Below, one piece after another: positions 8,022 through 17,203 of a stretch of DNA of 32,245 nt (position 1 is its first letter; the number at the start of each line of letters is the position of its first letter). This DNA comes from JBFWYO01 sp050186335 (GTDB lineage: Bacteria > Pseudomonadota > Alphaproteobacteria > Bin65), in NCBI GenBank assembly GCA_050186335.1, contig JBFWYO010000058.1:1-32245 (forward strand), read 5' to 3'. The position numbers were made by a program, and so were the translations under genes. The notes beneath the pieces were generated by a model. That model ran no database searches. It worked only from the letters and a program-made list of their open reading frames with translations, and had not been told where the DNA came from.

Positions 8022-8896
8022 CCGCCGCAGCGCCCGCAGCCGTCTCGGTTCCGCTTCGCAAGCGCGCGTCGCCGTGGCGCTTCGTGCGCAAGTATCCCGC
8101 AGTCGTGTTCGGTTTGGCGTTCCTGCTCGCGATGAGCCTGGCGGCGGCGCTGGCGCCGTGGATCGCGCCGTTCGATCCGATCGCGATCAATCCCGTCGAC
8201 CGGCTGCAACCGCCGTCGGCGCAGCATCTCTTCGGCACCGACGCCTATGGGCGCGACGTGTTCAGCCGCACGCTGCATGGCGGGCGCGTTTCGCTCGTCG
8301 TCGGTCTCGTCGTGGCGCTGCTGACGACCGGCGTCGGCCTTGCCATCGGCCTGCTCAGCGGCTATGTGCGCGCGATCGACGCCGTGGTGATGCGCGTCAT
8401 GGACGGCATCATGGCAATCCCGGGCGTGCTGCTGGCGATCGCGATCATGGCGCTCACGCGCGGCAGCGTGCTGACCGTCATCATCGCCATTGCGATTCCG
8501 GAAATCCCGCGCATGGTGCGCGTGGTGCGCTCGGTGGTGTTCACGATTCGCGAGCAGCCGTATATGGAAGCGGCGATCGCGACCGGTACGCGCTTTCACG
8601 TGATCCTGTGGCGCCATGTGCTGCCGAATGCATTGGCGCCGGTGATCGTGCAGGCGACGTTCGTATTCGCTTCCGCGGTCATTCTCGAAGCCTATTTGAG
8701 TTTCCTCGGCGCCGGGACGCCGCCCGAAAACGCGAGCTGGGGCAACATCATGGCCGAGGCGCGCTCGCTGGTGCATCTGGCGATCTGGGTCATCCTGTTT
8801 CCGGGCTGTTTCCTCGGCGTCATGGTGCTGTCGATCAACATGCTGGGCGACGGGTTGCGCGACTTGTTCGATCCGCGCACGAGCCGCCGGCGATGA
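8018..8896 (+). CDS. dppC: ABC dipeptide/oligopeptide-type permease, DppC-like
   Basis: Inner-membrane permease of 292 residues and partner of DppB. It has the typical charged N-terminus, first span and LFGTDAYGRDVFSRTLHGGRVSL segment. The EAA loop is PYMEAAIATGTRFHVILWRH, and the late span carries AYLSFLGAGTPPENASWGN, a DppC hallmark. The ATG at 8018 is chosen because the protein then starts just before the first span, as in the family; a longer in-frame extension back to 7916 would lie inside dppB. The 3' end overlaps the ATPase gene by ATGA at 8893. Confidence 0.92.
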   Translation: MTAAAPAAVSVPLRKRASPWRFVRKYPAVVFGLAFLLAMSLAAALAPWIAPFDPIAINPVDRLQPPSAQHLFGTDAYGRDVFSRTLHGGRVSLVVGLVVALLTTGVGLAIGLLSGYVRAIDAVVMRVMDGIMAIPGVLLAIAIMALTRGSVLTVIIAIAIPEIPRMVRVVRSVVFTIREQPYMEAAIATGTRFHVILWRHVLPNALAPVIVQATFVFASAVILEAYLSFLGAGTPPENASWGNIMAEARSLVHLAIWVILFPGCFLGVMVLSINMLGDGLRDLFDPRTSRRR

Positions 8897-9933
8897 GCGG
8901 ACTCGCAGCCCTCGCCCCATCGCCGGAGCCGTCGGCCGATGCCGCGCCTCCGCTCTTGCGTATCGCCGGCCTTTGCACGGAGTTCGTGACCGATTCGGGC
9001 ACGCTGCCCGTGGTCAGCGATTTCAGCCTCGACCTGCGCGCCGGCGAAACCGTCGGCATCGTCGGCGAATCCGGCTGCGGAAAAAGCATAACGGCGCTGT
9101 CGATTACCCGTCTGTTGCCGCCCTCGGCGCGCATCGCGTCGGGCCGCATCGAATTCCTCGGCCACGATCTGGCGCGGCTGAGCGAGCGCGACATGCGGAG
9201 CTTGCGCGGCAACGATCTGGCCATGATCTTCCAGGAGCCGATGACGGCGCTCAATCCGGTGCTCACCATCGGGCGCCAACTGGTCGAGCCGATCGTGCTG
9301 CATCAGGGCCTTTCAAATGCAAAGGCGTGGGCGCGCGCCGTCGAGATGCTGCGTCTGGTACGCATTCCGGATCCGGAACGGCGTGTGCGCGAGTATCCGC
9401 ATCAACTGTCGGGCGGCATGCGCCAGCGCGTCATGATCGCGATGGCGCTGTCGTGCAATCCCAAACTATTGATCGCCGACGAGCCGACGACCGCGCTCGA
9501 CGTGACGATCCAGGCGCAGATTCTTCAGCTCATCGTCGAACTGAAGCAGTCGCTCGGCATGACGGTGCTGCTGATCACGCACGATCTCGGCGTGGTCGCG
9601 CAAACCTGCCAGCGGGTCGCCGTCATGTATGCCGGGCGCAAGGTGGAGGAGGCGCCGGTCGCGGCGTTCTTCGCTCGGCCGTTGCACCCGTATTCGCGGG
9701 GCCTGCTCGGCTCGGTTCCGAAGCTGCAACGCGGCCGGGCGCAAACCGAACGCGGCGGCCGCCTGGCCGAGATCGCCGGCATGGTGCCGGCGCTCGGCGA
9801 GCTGGGCGACGGCTGCGCGTTCGCGCCGCGCTGCGCCATGGCGACCGCGCATTGCCGGCGGCACGCCCCGCCGCTCGAGCACAAGGCGCCGGATCATTCG
9901 GTCGCCTGTTGGGAGGCGCCCCGTGTCGGCTGA
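8893..9933 (+). CDS. dppD: ABC dipeptide/oligopeptide-type ATPase, DppD-like
   Basis: Cytoplasmic ATPase of 346 residues. It has Walker A GESGCGKS, Q-loop MIFQEPMTALNP, signature LSGGMRQRVMIAMAL, Walker B LLIADEPTTALD and H-loop LLITHD. The C-terminal oligopeptide-transporter extension contains the spaced cysteines of the family (CAFAPRCAMATAHC). In relatives these can hold an Fe-S cluster. The start at 8893 overlaps the previous stop as ATGA, and the gene runs 11 nt into dppF. It forms a heterodimer with DppF to power DppBC. Confidence 0.93.
   Translation: MSGLAALAPSPEPSADAAPPLLRIAGLCTEFVTDSGTLPVVSDFSLDLRAGETVGIVGESGCGKSITALSITRLLPPSARIASGRIEFLGHDLARLSERDMRSLRGNDLAMIFQEPMTALNPVLTIGRQLVEPIVLHQGLSNAKAWARAVEMLRLVRIPDPERRVREYPHQLSGGMRQRVMIAMALSCNPKLLIADEPTTALDVTIQAQILQLIVELKQSLGMTVLLITHDLGVVAQTCQRVAVMYAGRKVEEAPVAAFFARPLHPYSRGLLGSVPKLQRGRAQTERGGRLAEIAGMVPALGELGDGCAFAPRCAMATAHCRRHAPPLEHKAPDHSVACWEAPRVG
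9911..9916 (+). promoter_or_regulatory. Ribosome binding site for the GTG start of dppF
   Basis: GGGAGG inside the 3' end of dppD lies 6 nt before GTG at 9923. This supports a GTG start and an 11-nt overlap rather than a longer frame reaching back to 9629. Confidence 0.6.
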
Positions 9934-10939
9934 ACCGAATCTGGCATCTGAGCCGCTGCTGCGTGTCGAAGGACTGAAGAAGCATTTCCCGATCCGGCGC
10001 GGCCTGTTTCCGCGCGCGGTGGGCTACGTCTACGCGGTCGATGGCGTCTCGTTTACCCTCGGTCACGGCGAGGCGCTCGGTCTGGTCGGCGAAAGCGGCT
10101 GCGGCAAGTCCACGGCGGCGAAATGTATCTTGCGGTTGATCGCGCCGACCGACGGTCGCGTGATTCTGGACGGCACCGACATTACCGCGATGCCGCAGCG
10201 CCAATTGCGTCCGTACCGGCGGCAGATGCAGGTGGTGTTTCAGGATCCGTTCGCCTCGCTCAACCCGCGCATGAAAGCCGGCGCCATCGTGGGCGAGCCG
10301 CTCGGCAATTTCGGCATCGCGCAAGGCAAGGCAAAGCGAGAACTCGTCGCCGGGTTATTCGGCCGTGTGGGGCTGCGCCGCGATCAGATGGAAAACTATC
10401 CGCACGAATTTTCCGGCGGCCAGCGCCAGCGGCTCGGCATCGCGCGCGCGCTTGCGCTCAATCCAAAGCTGATCGTCTGCGACGAGCCGGTGTCGGCGCT
10501 CGATGTCTCCGTGCAGGCGCAGGTGATCAATCTGCTGATGGATCTGCAGCGCGAGTTCAACCTGTCTTACTTGTTCGTCGCGCACGATCTTGCGGTAGTG
10601 CAGCATATCAGCCACCGCGTGGCGGTCATGTATCTCGGCAAGATCGTCGAGCTGGCGCCGACCGCGTCGCTGTTCGCCGCACCTCAGCATCCCTATACGG
10701 AAGCGTTGCTGGCCTCGGTGCCGACACCGGATCCCGGCGCCGGACCAACGGCCAAGCCGTTGGCCGGGGACGTACCCAGCCCGGCCAACCCGCCGCCCGG
10801 CTGCCGGTTTCATACCCGCTGCCCCTACGTCGAAGACCGCTGCCGCAGGATCGAGCCGCTCTTGCAGGAGCTCGGCAACGGACATTTCGCCGCCTGCCAT
10901 CTGCGCCAGCCCGCCATCTCGCCCGGGAGAATGTCATGA
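9923..10939 (+). CDS. dppF: ABC dipeptide/oligopeptide-type ATPase, DppF-like
   Basis: The second ATPase of the importer, 338 residues from a GTG with a good ribosome site. The N-terminus LLRVEGLKKHFPIRRGLF is typical of DppF/OppF. It has Walker A GESGCGKST, Q-loop VVFQDPFASLNPRM, signature FSGGQRQRLGIARALAL, Walker B LIVCDEPVSALD and H-loop FVAHD. The C-terminal extension ends with a PPGCRFHTRCPYVEDRC cysteine motif. The stop overlaps the amidohydrolase start at 10936 (ATGA), so transporter and enzyme are made together. That suggests the imported compound is the enzyme's substrate. Confidence 0.93.
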   Translation: MSAEPNLASEPLLRVEGLKKHFPIRRGLFPRAVGYVYAVDGVSFTLGHGEALGLVGESGCGKSTAAKCILRLIAPTDGRVILDGTDITAMPQRQLRPYRRQMQVVFQDPFASLNPRMKAGAIVGEPLGNFGIAQGKAKRELVAGLFGRVGLRRDQMENYPHEFSGGQRQRLGIARALALNPKLIVCDEPVSALDVSVQAQVINLLMDLQREFNLSYLFVAHDLAVVQHISHRVAVMYLGKIVELAPTASLFAAPQHPYTEALLASVPTPDPGAGPTAKPLAGDVPSPANPPPGCRFHTRCPYVEDRCRRIEPLLQELGNGHFAACHLRQPAISPGRMS

Positions 10940-12111
10940 ACATCATCGCGCGCATCGCCGACTATCACGCCGAGATGACCGCTTGGCGGCGCGACCTGCA
11001 CGCGCATCCGGAAACCGCGTTCGAGGAAAGCCGCACCTCGGCGTTCGTCGCCGCCAAGCTGCGCGAGTTCGGCGTCGACGTGCACACGGGGTTGGCGCGT
11101 ACCGGCGTGGTCGGCACGCTGCGCGCCGGCACCGGCAACCGCGCGGTCGGCCTGCGCGCCGACATGGATGCGCTGCACATTCAAGAGGCCAATCAGTTCG
11201 CCCATCGTTCGCGGCACGAGGGCAAGATGCACGCCTGCGGCCACGACGGGCATACGACGATGCTGCTGGGGGCGGCACGCTATCTTGCCGAAACCCGCGC
11301 ATTCGACGGCACCGTGCATTTCATCTTCCAGCCGGCGGAGGAGATGGAAGGCGGCGGGCGCGTCATGGTCGAGGAGGGATTGTTCGATAAATTCCCCTGC
11401 GATGCCGTGTTCGGGTTGCACAACCTGCCCGGCATTCCGGTCGGCCAGTTCGGCGCGCGCTCGGGATCGATCCTCGCCTCGGCCGATATCTTCGCCATTC
11501 GCGTCAAAGGCCGCGGTTCGCATGCGGCATTTCCGCATCAAGGCGTCGATCCGATCATGATCGCGGCCGAGATCGTGCTCGCCCTGCAGGCGATCGCCGC
11601 GCGCAACGTAGACCCCTTGCAGTCGGCGGTCGTCAGCGTGACGCGCATCGGCGGCGGCAATCAGGTCAATGCGATCCCCGACGAGGCGGAGCTCGCAGGC
11701 ACCGTGCGTACATTCCTGCCCGCGACCCAAAAACTGATCGAGCACCGCATCCGCGAAATCGCAGGCGGGATCGCCGCCGCGCACGGCGGTTCGGTCGAAA
11801 TCACCTACGAGCATCGCTATCCACCGACGATCAACACGGAAGCGGAAACCGAAATCACCGCGCTGGCGGCGGCCAAGGTGGTCGGCGCCGAGAACGTGCT
11901 GCGCAACCTGCCGCCCAGCATGGCGTGCGAGGATTTCGCCTTCATGCTGCAGGTCAAGCCGGGCTCGCATGCCTTGATCGGCAACGGCGCCGGCGAAGGC
12001 AGCTGCATGGTGCATAATCCGCACTACGATTTTAACGACGAGATTCTGGCCTTGGGCGCAACCTACTGGGTGCGTCTGGCGGAAACCTTCCTGGCACGGC
12101 CCGGAAAATGA
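10936..12111 (+). CDS. M20D-family metallo-amidohydrolase (amino-acid amidase type)
   Basis: Cytoplasmic hydrolase of 391 residues in the family of hippurate hydrolase, N-acyl-amino-acid amidohydrolases and IAA-amino acid hydrolases. It cleaves an amide between an amino acid and an acyl group. Metal and catalytic positions are visible: ADMDAL (75-80), HACGHDGHT with Cys101 and His103, the EE pair 135-136 in PAEEMEGGG, His162 in GLHNLP, and a late HNPHYDFND with the last ligand histidine. The dimerisation-domain segment KGRGSHAAFPHQGVDP is also typical. The start overlaps the end of dppF by ATGA. An N-carbamoyl or N-acyl amino acid or small peptide delivered by the importer is a reasonable substrate guess. 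The 195 bp after it hold copy D of the shared element. Confidence 0.92.
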   Translation: MNIIARIADYHAEMTAWRRDLHAHPETAFEESRTSAFVAAKLREFGVDVHTGLARTGVVGTLRAGTGNRAVGLRADMDALHIQEANQFAHRSRHEGKMHACGHDGHTTMLLGAARYLAETRAFDGTVHFIFQPAEEMEGGGRVMVEEGLFDKFPCDAVFGLHNLPGIPVGQFGARSGSILASADIFAIRVKGRGSHAAFPHQGVDPIMIAAEIVLALQAIAARNVDPLQSAVVSVTRIGGGNQVNAIPDEAELAGTVRTFLPATQKLIEHRIREIAGGIAAAHGGSVEITYEHRYPPTINTEAETEITALAAAKVVGAENVLRNLPPSMACEDFAFMLQVKPGSHALIGNGAGEGSCMVHNPHYDFNDEILALGATYWVRLAETFLARPGK

Positions 12112-12125
12112 CCGTTGGACGCGCA

Positions 12126-12192
12126 CATATCGGATGTGAATTGCGGGGGGACGAATTGATATTTGACCCGACACGGCGGTTCTTGCTTCATA
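12126..12192 (+). promoter_or_regulatory. Shared promoter/operator-like element, copy D
   Basis: This copy has CATATCG (12126-12132), 19 bp containing TGAATTG, and the dyad CGAAT-TGAT-ATTTG (12152-12165). TTGACC (12163-12168) overlaps the dyad, followed by 17 bp and CTTCATAGG. It points at the luciferase-like gene starting at 12307, with a leader of about 115 nt, and so at the whole hydantoinase block. Confidence 0.6.
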
Positions 12193-12306
12193 GGTTCGAC
12201 AAGGACAGGGCAGGCGGCAGGTCGTCTTTTCACGGCGGCGTCGCATGTCGCCGTCTCGGTTCGGCCAAGAAAGGCGGCGCGGCAACGCGGCGGCGGCATC
12301 CCTGAA

Positions 12307-13308
12307 ATGCGGTTTTCGTTCTGCATCATTCCCAACATGACCGTGCCGCAAGTCGGCGATGCGGTCGACCGCGCCGAGCAGTGGGGCGCGGATCTGGTGT
12401 GGATTCCCGACGAAGCCTACATGCGCGATCCATATGTGACGATCGGCTCGATCGCCACGCGCTCAAGGACCATCGATATCGGCGTCGGCATCGCCAACCC
12501 CTATACGCGGCATCCGATGCAGTTGGCGCGCGCCATCGCCACGGCGGCCGATCTGCGCAAGGGCAACATGATCTTCGGCATCGGCGCCGGTTTGAAATCG
12601 ACGCGCGACGGGATCGGCGCGCCCGAGGGCGAATTCGTCGCCACGACGCGCGATTGCATCACGGTGATGAAACGCCTGATGCGCGGCGAATCCGTCACGT
12701 TCGAGAACAGCGTGTTCAAACTCAATAACGCGAAGATGAGCTTTGTGCCGACCCAGCAAGTGCCCATGTATGTCGCCAGCACGCACAAGGATGCGTTCGT
12801 CATGGCCGGCGAAATTGCCGACGGCGTCATTGTCGGCAATGTGGCGGAGCCGGATGCGATGCGCCAGGTCGTCGCGTGGGTGCATGAAGGCGCCGCCGGG
12901 GCCGGGCGCGATCCTTCGTCGGTCAAGATCGTCGCGTGGAACATCGCCGTGTGCACGGACGATGCGGCCGCCGCCTACGATTGCATGCGCGCGATCGTCG
13001 CGAAAAGCATCGCCATCACCCACCGTGCGTTGCGCAAGTTGATGGGCATCGATCAGCCGCGCTGGGAACGCATTCACGCGGCGGTGCGTCACGGCCGAGG
13101 CACGATCGATCGCGAACTGGTGCCCGATAGGATGATCGATAAATTGGCGATCGTGGGATCCCCGAAGGCATGCCGCCAAAAGATGCTGGCGCTCGAGGAA
13201 GCCGGCGCCGACATCATGGCGGTAAGGACGTCGCTCGATCTCTTGGCCAGGTACAACTGGGAATCGAACGTGCGGGGCCTGGCCGCCTGCCTGCGGGGTG
13301 CCGTATGA
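12307..13308 (+). CDS. Luciferase-like (LLM class) flavin-dependent oxidoreductase, first copy
   Basis: A 333-residue TIM-barrel enzyme of the bacterial-luciferase/Mer superfamily, which uses FMN or F420. It has the opening strand MRFSFCIIPN, the DRAEQWGADLVWIPDE helix-strand, IDIGVGIANPYTRHP, and a late KLAIVGSPKACRQKML segment that resembles the Mer-type C-terminus. Those in this subfamily act as reductases or monooxygenases, and the reaction is not predictable. The ATG at 12307 is chosen because the frame upstream (from 12163) runs through the control element and has no family similarity. The 3' end overlaps hyuA by ATGA. It is the first gene behind copy D. Confidence 0.88.
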   Translation: MRFSFCIIPNMTVPQVGDAVDRAEQWGADLVWIPDEAYMRDPYVTIGSIATRSRTIDIGVGIANPYTRHPMQLARAIATAADLRKGNMIFGIGAGLKSTRDGIGAPEGEFVATTRDCITVMKRLMRGESVTFENSVFKLNNAKMSFVPTQQVPMYVASTHKDAFVMAGEIADGVIVGNVAEPDAMRQVVAWVHEGAAGAGRDPSSVKIVAWNIAVCTDDAAAAYDCMRAIVAKSIAITHRALRKLMGIDQPRWERIHAAVRHGRGTIDRELVPDRMIDKLAIVGSPKACRQKMLALEEAGADIMAVRTSLDLLARYNWESNVRGLAACLRGAV

Positions 13309-15431
13309 GCTCGTCGAAGGCGCTTACGCGTATGGCGGTCGATATCGGCGGCACATTCACGGATATCGCGCTCGAAATCGGCCCGCGCCGCATCAGCCAC
13401 AAGATTCTCACCACGCCCCGCGCACCCGAACAGGGCGTGATGGACGGTGTCGCGATCGTGTTCGAACGCGCCGGCTTGCAGCCGAATGCGCTCGACGTGT
13501 TCGTGCACGGCACCACACTGGCGACCAACGCCATCATCGAGCGCAAGGGCGCGCGCACGGCGCTGGTCACGACCGACGGGTTCCGTGACGCGCTGGAAAT
13601 GGCCTACGAGCATCGCTTCGAGCAGTACGACGTGATGATCGACAAGCCGTCGCCTTTGGTGCCGCGCGAACTGCGCTTCGGCGTACCGGAACGCATCGAT
13701 GCACGTGGGCGCGTGCTGCTGCCGCTGGATGAAAACGCGGTGCGCGCGCTGGCCGAAAAATTGAAGCGCACCGACATCGAAAGCCTCGCCATCGGGTTGT
13801 TGCACAGTTATGTCGACGCCGCCCACGAACGCCGCGTTCGCGATATTTTCGCAGCGGCCATGCCGGGCCTGTCGATCACGCTGTCCAGCGACGTGTGCCC
13901 GGAAATGCGCGAGTACGAACGCCTCTCCACCGCGTGCGCGAACGCCTATGTGCAGCCGGTCATGGCCGGCTATCTCGGCCGGCTGGAGAATGCGCTGCGC
14001 GCCAGCGGGCTCGCATGCCCGATCTATCTGATGACCTCCGGCGGCGGGTTGACCACGATCGATATGGCGCGGCGCTACCCGATCCGGCTCGTCGAATCGG
14101 GCCCGGCCGGCGGGGCGATCCTGGCGGCGCAAGTCGCGGGCGAATGCGGACTGAGCCGCGTCCTGTCGTTCGACATGGGCGGCACGACGGCAAAAATTTG
14201 CCTGCTCGACGACGGCGAGCCGCAGCATTCGCGCACCTTCGAAGTGGCGCGCCAATACCGCTTCCAGAAGGGCAGCGGACTGCCGTTGCGCATCCCGGTC
14301 ATCGAAATGGTCGAAATCGGCGCGGGCGGCGGATCGATCGCCGCGGTCGATGCCATGCGCAGAATTAACGTCGGGCCGGAAAGCGCCGGGTCCGAACCGG
14401 GACCGGCCTGTTATGGCCGCGGCGGCACGTTCGCCACGGTCACCGATGCCGACGTTGTTCTGGGCCGCATCGATCCCGAGCATTTCGCCGGCGGCTCGGT
14501 GCAGCTGCGACCGGCGCGTTCGACGGACGCGGTGGGCGCCCGTGTCGGTGGGCCGCTCGGCCTCGGTGTCCCGGAGGCCGCGTTCGGCATCTGCGAGGTG
14601 GTCGAAGAGAACATGGCCAACGCCGCGCGCGTGCATGCGGTCGAACGCGGCAAGGAACTTGGCGACCGCACGCTGATCGCGTTCGGCGGCGCCGCGCCGC
14701 TGCATGCGGTGCGCCTGGCGGAAAAACTCGGCATCGACGAGGTGATCGTGCCGACCGGCGCCGGCGTCGGCTCGGCGGTGGGGTTCCTCGCCGCGCCGGT
14801 CGCCTACGAGGTGGTGCGCAGCCGTTACATGCGACTGAGCGGATTCGAAGCGGCGCCTTTGAACACACTTTTCGGCGACATGCACGCGGAAGCCAAGGCG
14901 GTGGTCGAACCGGGCGCGCGCGGCGGCAAGTTCAACGAAACGCGCACCGCGGACATGCGCTACCGCGGCCAGGGCCACGAAATCAGCGTGGCGATCCCGG
15001 TGCGCCGCTACACCGACGGCGATGCGGCGACGTTCAAGCAACTGTTCGAAACCGCATATACGGCGTTGTTCGGCCGCACCATTCCGGATCTCGATGTCGA
15101 AATCCTGAGCTGGACGGTACGCCTCGCCGATTCGCCGCCGTCGAGCGCGCGGGCGGAAAAGATCGGCGCGACCAAGCAGGTCAAGCCGCGCGCCACGCGC
15201 TCGGTGTTCGATCCGGTCGAGGCGCGCTTCGCGCCGATTGCGGTCTATCACCGCGACGATCTCGCGCCCGGGGACGGTTTCGCGGGTCCGGCCATCGTGG
15301 TCGAGGCCGAAACCTCCACGTATGTCGGCGCGGCATTCGTGGCGCAGATCAATTCGCTCGGCTACATCGTCGCCACGCGGCGGCGCGGCCCTATTGGAAG
15401 CACCAAGGGCGGAAAAGGAGCGGTACGATGA
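13305..15431 (+). CDS. hyuA: Hydantoinase/oxoprolinase family, A subunit
   Basis: A 708-residue ATP-dependent amidohydrolase subunit of the HyuA family (N-methylhydantoinase, 5-oxoprolinase, acetone carboxylase beta). The actin/ASKHA-like ATPase motifs are clear: DIGGTFTD (13-20), HGTTLATNAIIERKGA, and DMGGTT (290-295). EIGAGGGSIAAVD and GPACYGRGG are further family signatures. With HyuB it would open a cyclic amide, imide or ureide ring at the cost of ATP. The start overlaps the preceding gene by 4 nt, and the end overlaps hyuB by 4 nt. Specificity within this broad family cannot be read off; the flanking flavin enzymes argue against a plain 5-oxoprolinase. Confidence 0.92.
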   Translation: MSSSKALTRMAVDIGGTFTDIALEIGPRRISHKILTTPRAPEQGVMDGVAIVFERAGLQPNALDVFVHGTTLATNAIIERKGARTALVTTDGFRDALEMAYEHRFEQYDVMIDKPSPLVPRELRFGVPERIDARGRVLLPLDENAVRALAEKLKRTDIESLAIGLLHSYVDAAHERRVRDIFAAAMPGLSITLSSDVCPEMREYERLSTACANAYVQPVMAGYLGRLENALRASGLACPIYLMTSGGGLTTIDMARRYPIRLVESGPAGGAILAAQVAGECGLSRVLSFDMGGTTAKICLLDDGEPQHSRTFEVARQYRFQKGSGLPLRIPVIEMVEIGAGGGSIAAVDAMRRINVGPESAGSEPGPACYGRGGTFATVTDADVVLGRIDPEHFAGGSVQLRPARSTDAVGARVGGPLGLGVPEAAFGICEVVEENMANAARVHAVERGKELGDRTLIAFGGAAPLHAVRLAEKLGIDEVIVPTGAGVGSAVGFLAAPVAYEVVRSRYMRLSGFEAAPLNTLFGDMHAEAKAVVEPGARGGKFNETRTADMRYRGQGHEISVAIPVRRYTDGDAATFKQLFETAYTALFGRTIPDLDVEILSWTVRLADSPPSSARAEKIGATKQVKPRATRSVFDPVEARFAPIAVYHRDDLAPGDGFAGPAIVVEAETSTYVGAAFVAQINSLGYIVATRRRGPIGSTKGGKGAVR

Positions 15432-17167
15432 CGGTCGCGCTTCCCAATCATGCGCTTTCGCCGATCCACCTGCAGATCATGTGGGATCGGCTGATCGCCG
15501 TCGTCGAGGAGCAGGCGCAGACGCTGATCCGCACCGGGTTCAGCACCTCGACGCGCGAGGCCGGCGACGTTTCCGCGGGCGTGTTCGATCTCGAAGGCAG
15601 CATGCTGGCGCAGGCGGTCACCGGCACCCCGGGGCACGTCAATTCGATGGCCAAGTCGGTCGGCCACTTTCTGCGCCGCTTCCCGGTCTCGACGATGAAA
15701 CCGGGCGATATCTTCGTCACTAACGATCCATGGATGGGCACCGGCCATCTGAACGATTTCACCGTGCTGACGCCGACGTTCCGCAACGGCCGGCCGGTCG
15801 CGCTGTTCGCCAGCACCTGCCATGTGGTCGATATCGGCGGCCGCGGCTTGGTCGCCGATGCCAAGCAGGTCTATGAGGAAGGTCTCTCTATCCCGCTGAT
15901 GCGTCTGGCCGACGGCGGCAGGATGGACGAGACGCTGCTCGAAATCCTGCGTGTCAACGTGCGCGAGCCGATCCAGGTGGTCGGCGATCTGTATTCGCTG
16001 ATCGCCTCGAACGATACCGGATCGCGCCGGCTGCTCTCGATGATGGACGAGTTCGGCATCGAACAGCTGGATTCGCTGGGCGCGGAGATTCTCGTGCGCT
16101 CGCGCCAGGCCGCCATCGAAGCGATCCGCGCCATCGCGCCGGGCACCTATAAATACAAGATGACCGTCGACGGTTACGACAAGCCGATCGATCTGGTCGC
16201 CACCATGACCGTACATGAAGACGGCATCGAGGTGGATTATGCCGGCACGTCCGATGTCTCGGCGTTCGGCATCAATGTCCCGATTTGCTACACCGAGGCT
16301 TACTCGGCCTTTGGCATCAAGTGTTTGGTCTATCCGAAAGTGCCGAACAACGCGGGCTCGCTGTCGGTCGTGCGCGTCACCGCGCCCGACGGCTGCATCC
16401 TCAATGCCAAACATCCGAGTCCAGTTGCAATCCGGCATGCAACCGGTCTGATGCTGCCCGACGTCATGTTCGGCTGCCTGCATGGCGCCACCGGCGGCCA
16501 AGCGCCGGCGGAAGGCGCATCCAACCTGTGGAACCTGATGCTGATGGGCGGCCCGGGCCGGGTGGCCGGCGATCCGGCGCTGCTGCGCAATGCCACGCCG
16601 TTCAACATCATGAGTTTCCATTCCGGCGGCATGGGCGCGCGCCCGGGCAAGGACGGGCTGGCGACGACCGCGTTTCCGAGCGGCGTGCGCAACGTCGCGG
16701 TCGAAGTCACCGAAGCGATCGCGCCCGTGGTTTTTTGGCGCAAGGAATACCGCACCGATTCGGGCGGCGCCGGCAAGCTGCGCGGCGGCCTCGGCCAGAC
16801 CATGGAAATCGGCTGCGTCGAAGACGTGCCGTTCGGCCTCAGCGCCACGTTCGATCGCATCCAGAATCCGCCGCGCGGGCGCGCGGGCGGCAAGGACGGC
16901 TTGCCCGGCAGCGTCGGCACCGCGCAGGGCATCGTCATGAACGGCAAGGGACATCAATCGATCCCGCGCGGCGACCGGTTGATCGTCGAAATGCCGGGCG
17001 GCGGCGGTCTGGGCGATCCGCGCACGCGCGCGATCGACGCCGTGGCGGCCGATGTGAAGGCCGGCGTCGTTTCGGTCGAAGCCGCGCGCGCCGATTACGC
17101 GGTCGTGGTGGCGAGCGACGGCACGGTCGACGCCGCAGCGACCGCGGAACTGCGGCGGGCGCAGTGA
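15428..17167 (+). CDS. hyuB: Hydantoinase/oxoprolinase family, B subunit
   Basis: A 579-residue partner of HyuA. Family marks include FVTNDPWMGTGHLNDFTV (about residues 96-113), YKMTVDGYDKPIDL, GNRSPVAIRHATG-like KHPSPVAIRHATGL, and the C-terminal GGGGLGDPRTR. The length is typical. The ATG at 15428 overlaps the hyuA stop. Together the two subunits make an ATP-dependent ring-opening hydrolase. Only 36 nt separate it from the next enzyme, so it is in the same operon. Confidence 0.92.
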   Translation: MTVALPNHALSPIHLQIMWDRLIAVVEEQAQTLIRTGFSTSTREAGDVSAGVFDLEGSMLAQAVTGTPGHVNSMAKSVGHFLRRFPVSTMKPGDIFVTNDPWMGTGHLNDFTVLTPTFRNGRPVALFASTCHVVDIGGRGLVADAKQVYEEGLSIPLMRLADGGRMDETLLEILRVNVREPIQVVGDLYSLIASNDTGSRRLLSMMDEFGIEQLDSLGAEILVRSRQAAIEAIRAIAPGTYKYKMTVDGYDKPIDLVATMTVHEDGIEVDYAGTSDVSAFGINVPICYTEAYSAFGIKCLVYPKVPNNAGSLSVVRVTAPDGCILNAKHPSPVAIRHATGLMLPDVMFGCLHGATGGQAPAEGASNLWNLMLMGGPGRVAGDPALLRNATPFNIMSFHSGGMGARPGKDGLATTAFPSGVRNVAVEVTEAIAPVVFWRKEYRTDSGGAGKLRGGLGQTMEIGCVEDVPFGLSATFDRIQNPPRGRAGGKDGLPGSVGTAQGIVMNGKGHQSIPRGDRLIVEMPGGGGLGDPRTRAIDAVAADVKAGVVSVEAARADYAVVVASDGTVDAAATAELRRAQ

Positions 17168-17203
17168 TGATGTCGCCGCAACACAGGATTTAGGGAGCGT
17201 TCG

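Noticed and set aside
12163..12306. N-terminal extension of the first luciferase-like enzyme
   Set aside because: The frame begins inside control element D and has no similarity to the family; MRFSFCIIPN at 12307 is the normal start.
13089..15251. A 720-codon leftward open frame opposite hyuA
   Set aside because: Antisense shadow of a well-supported gene with no recognisable motif.
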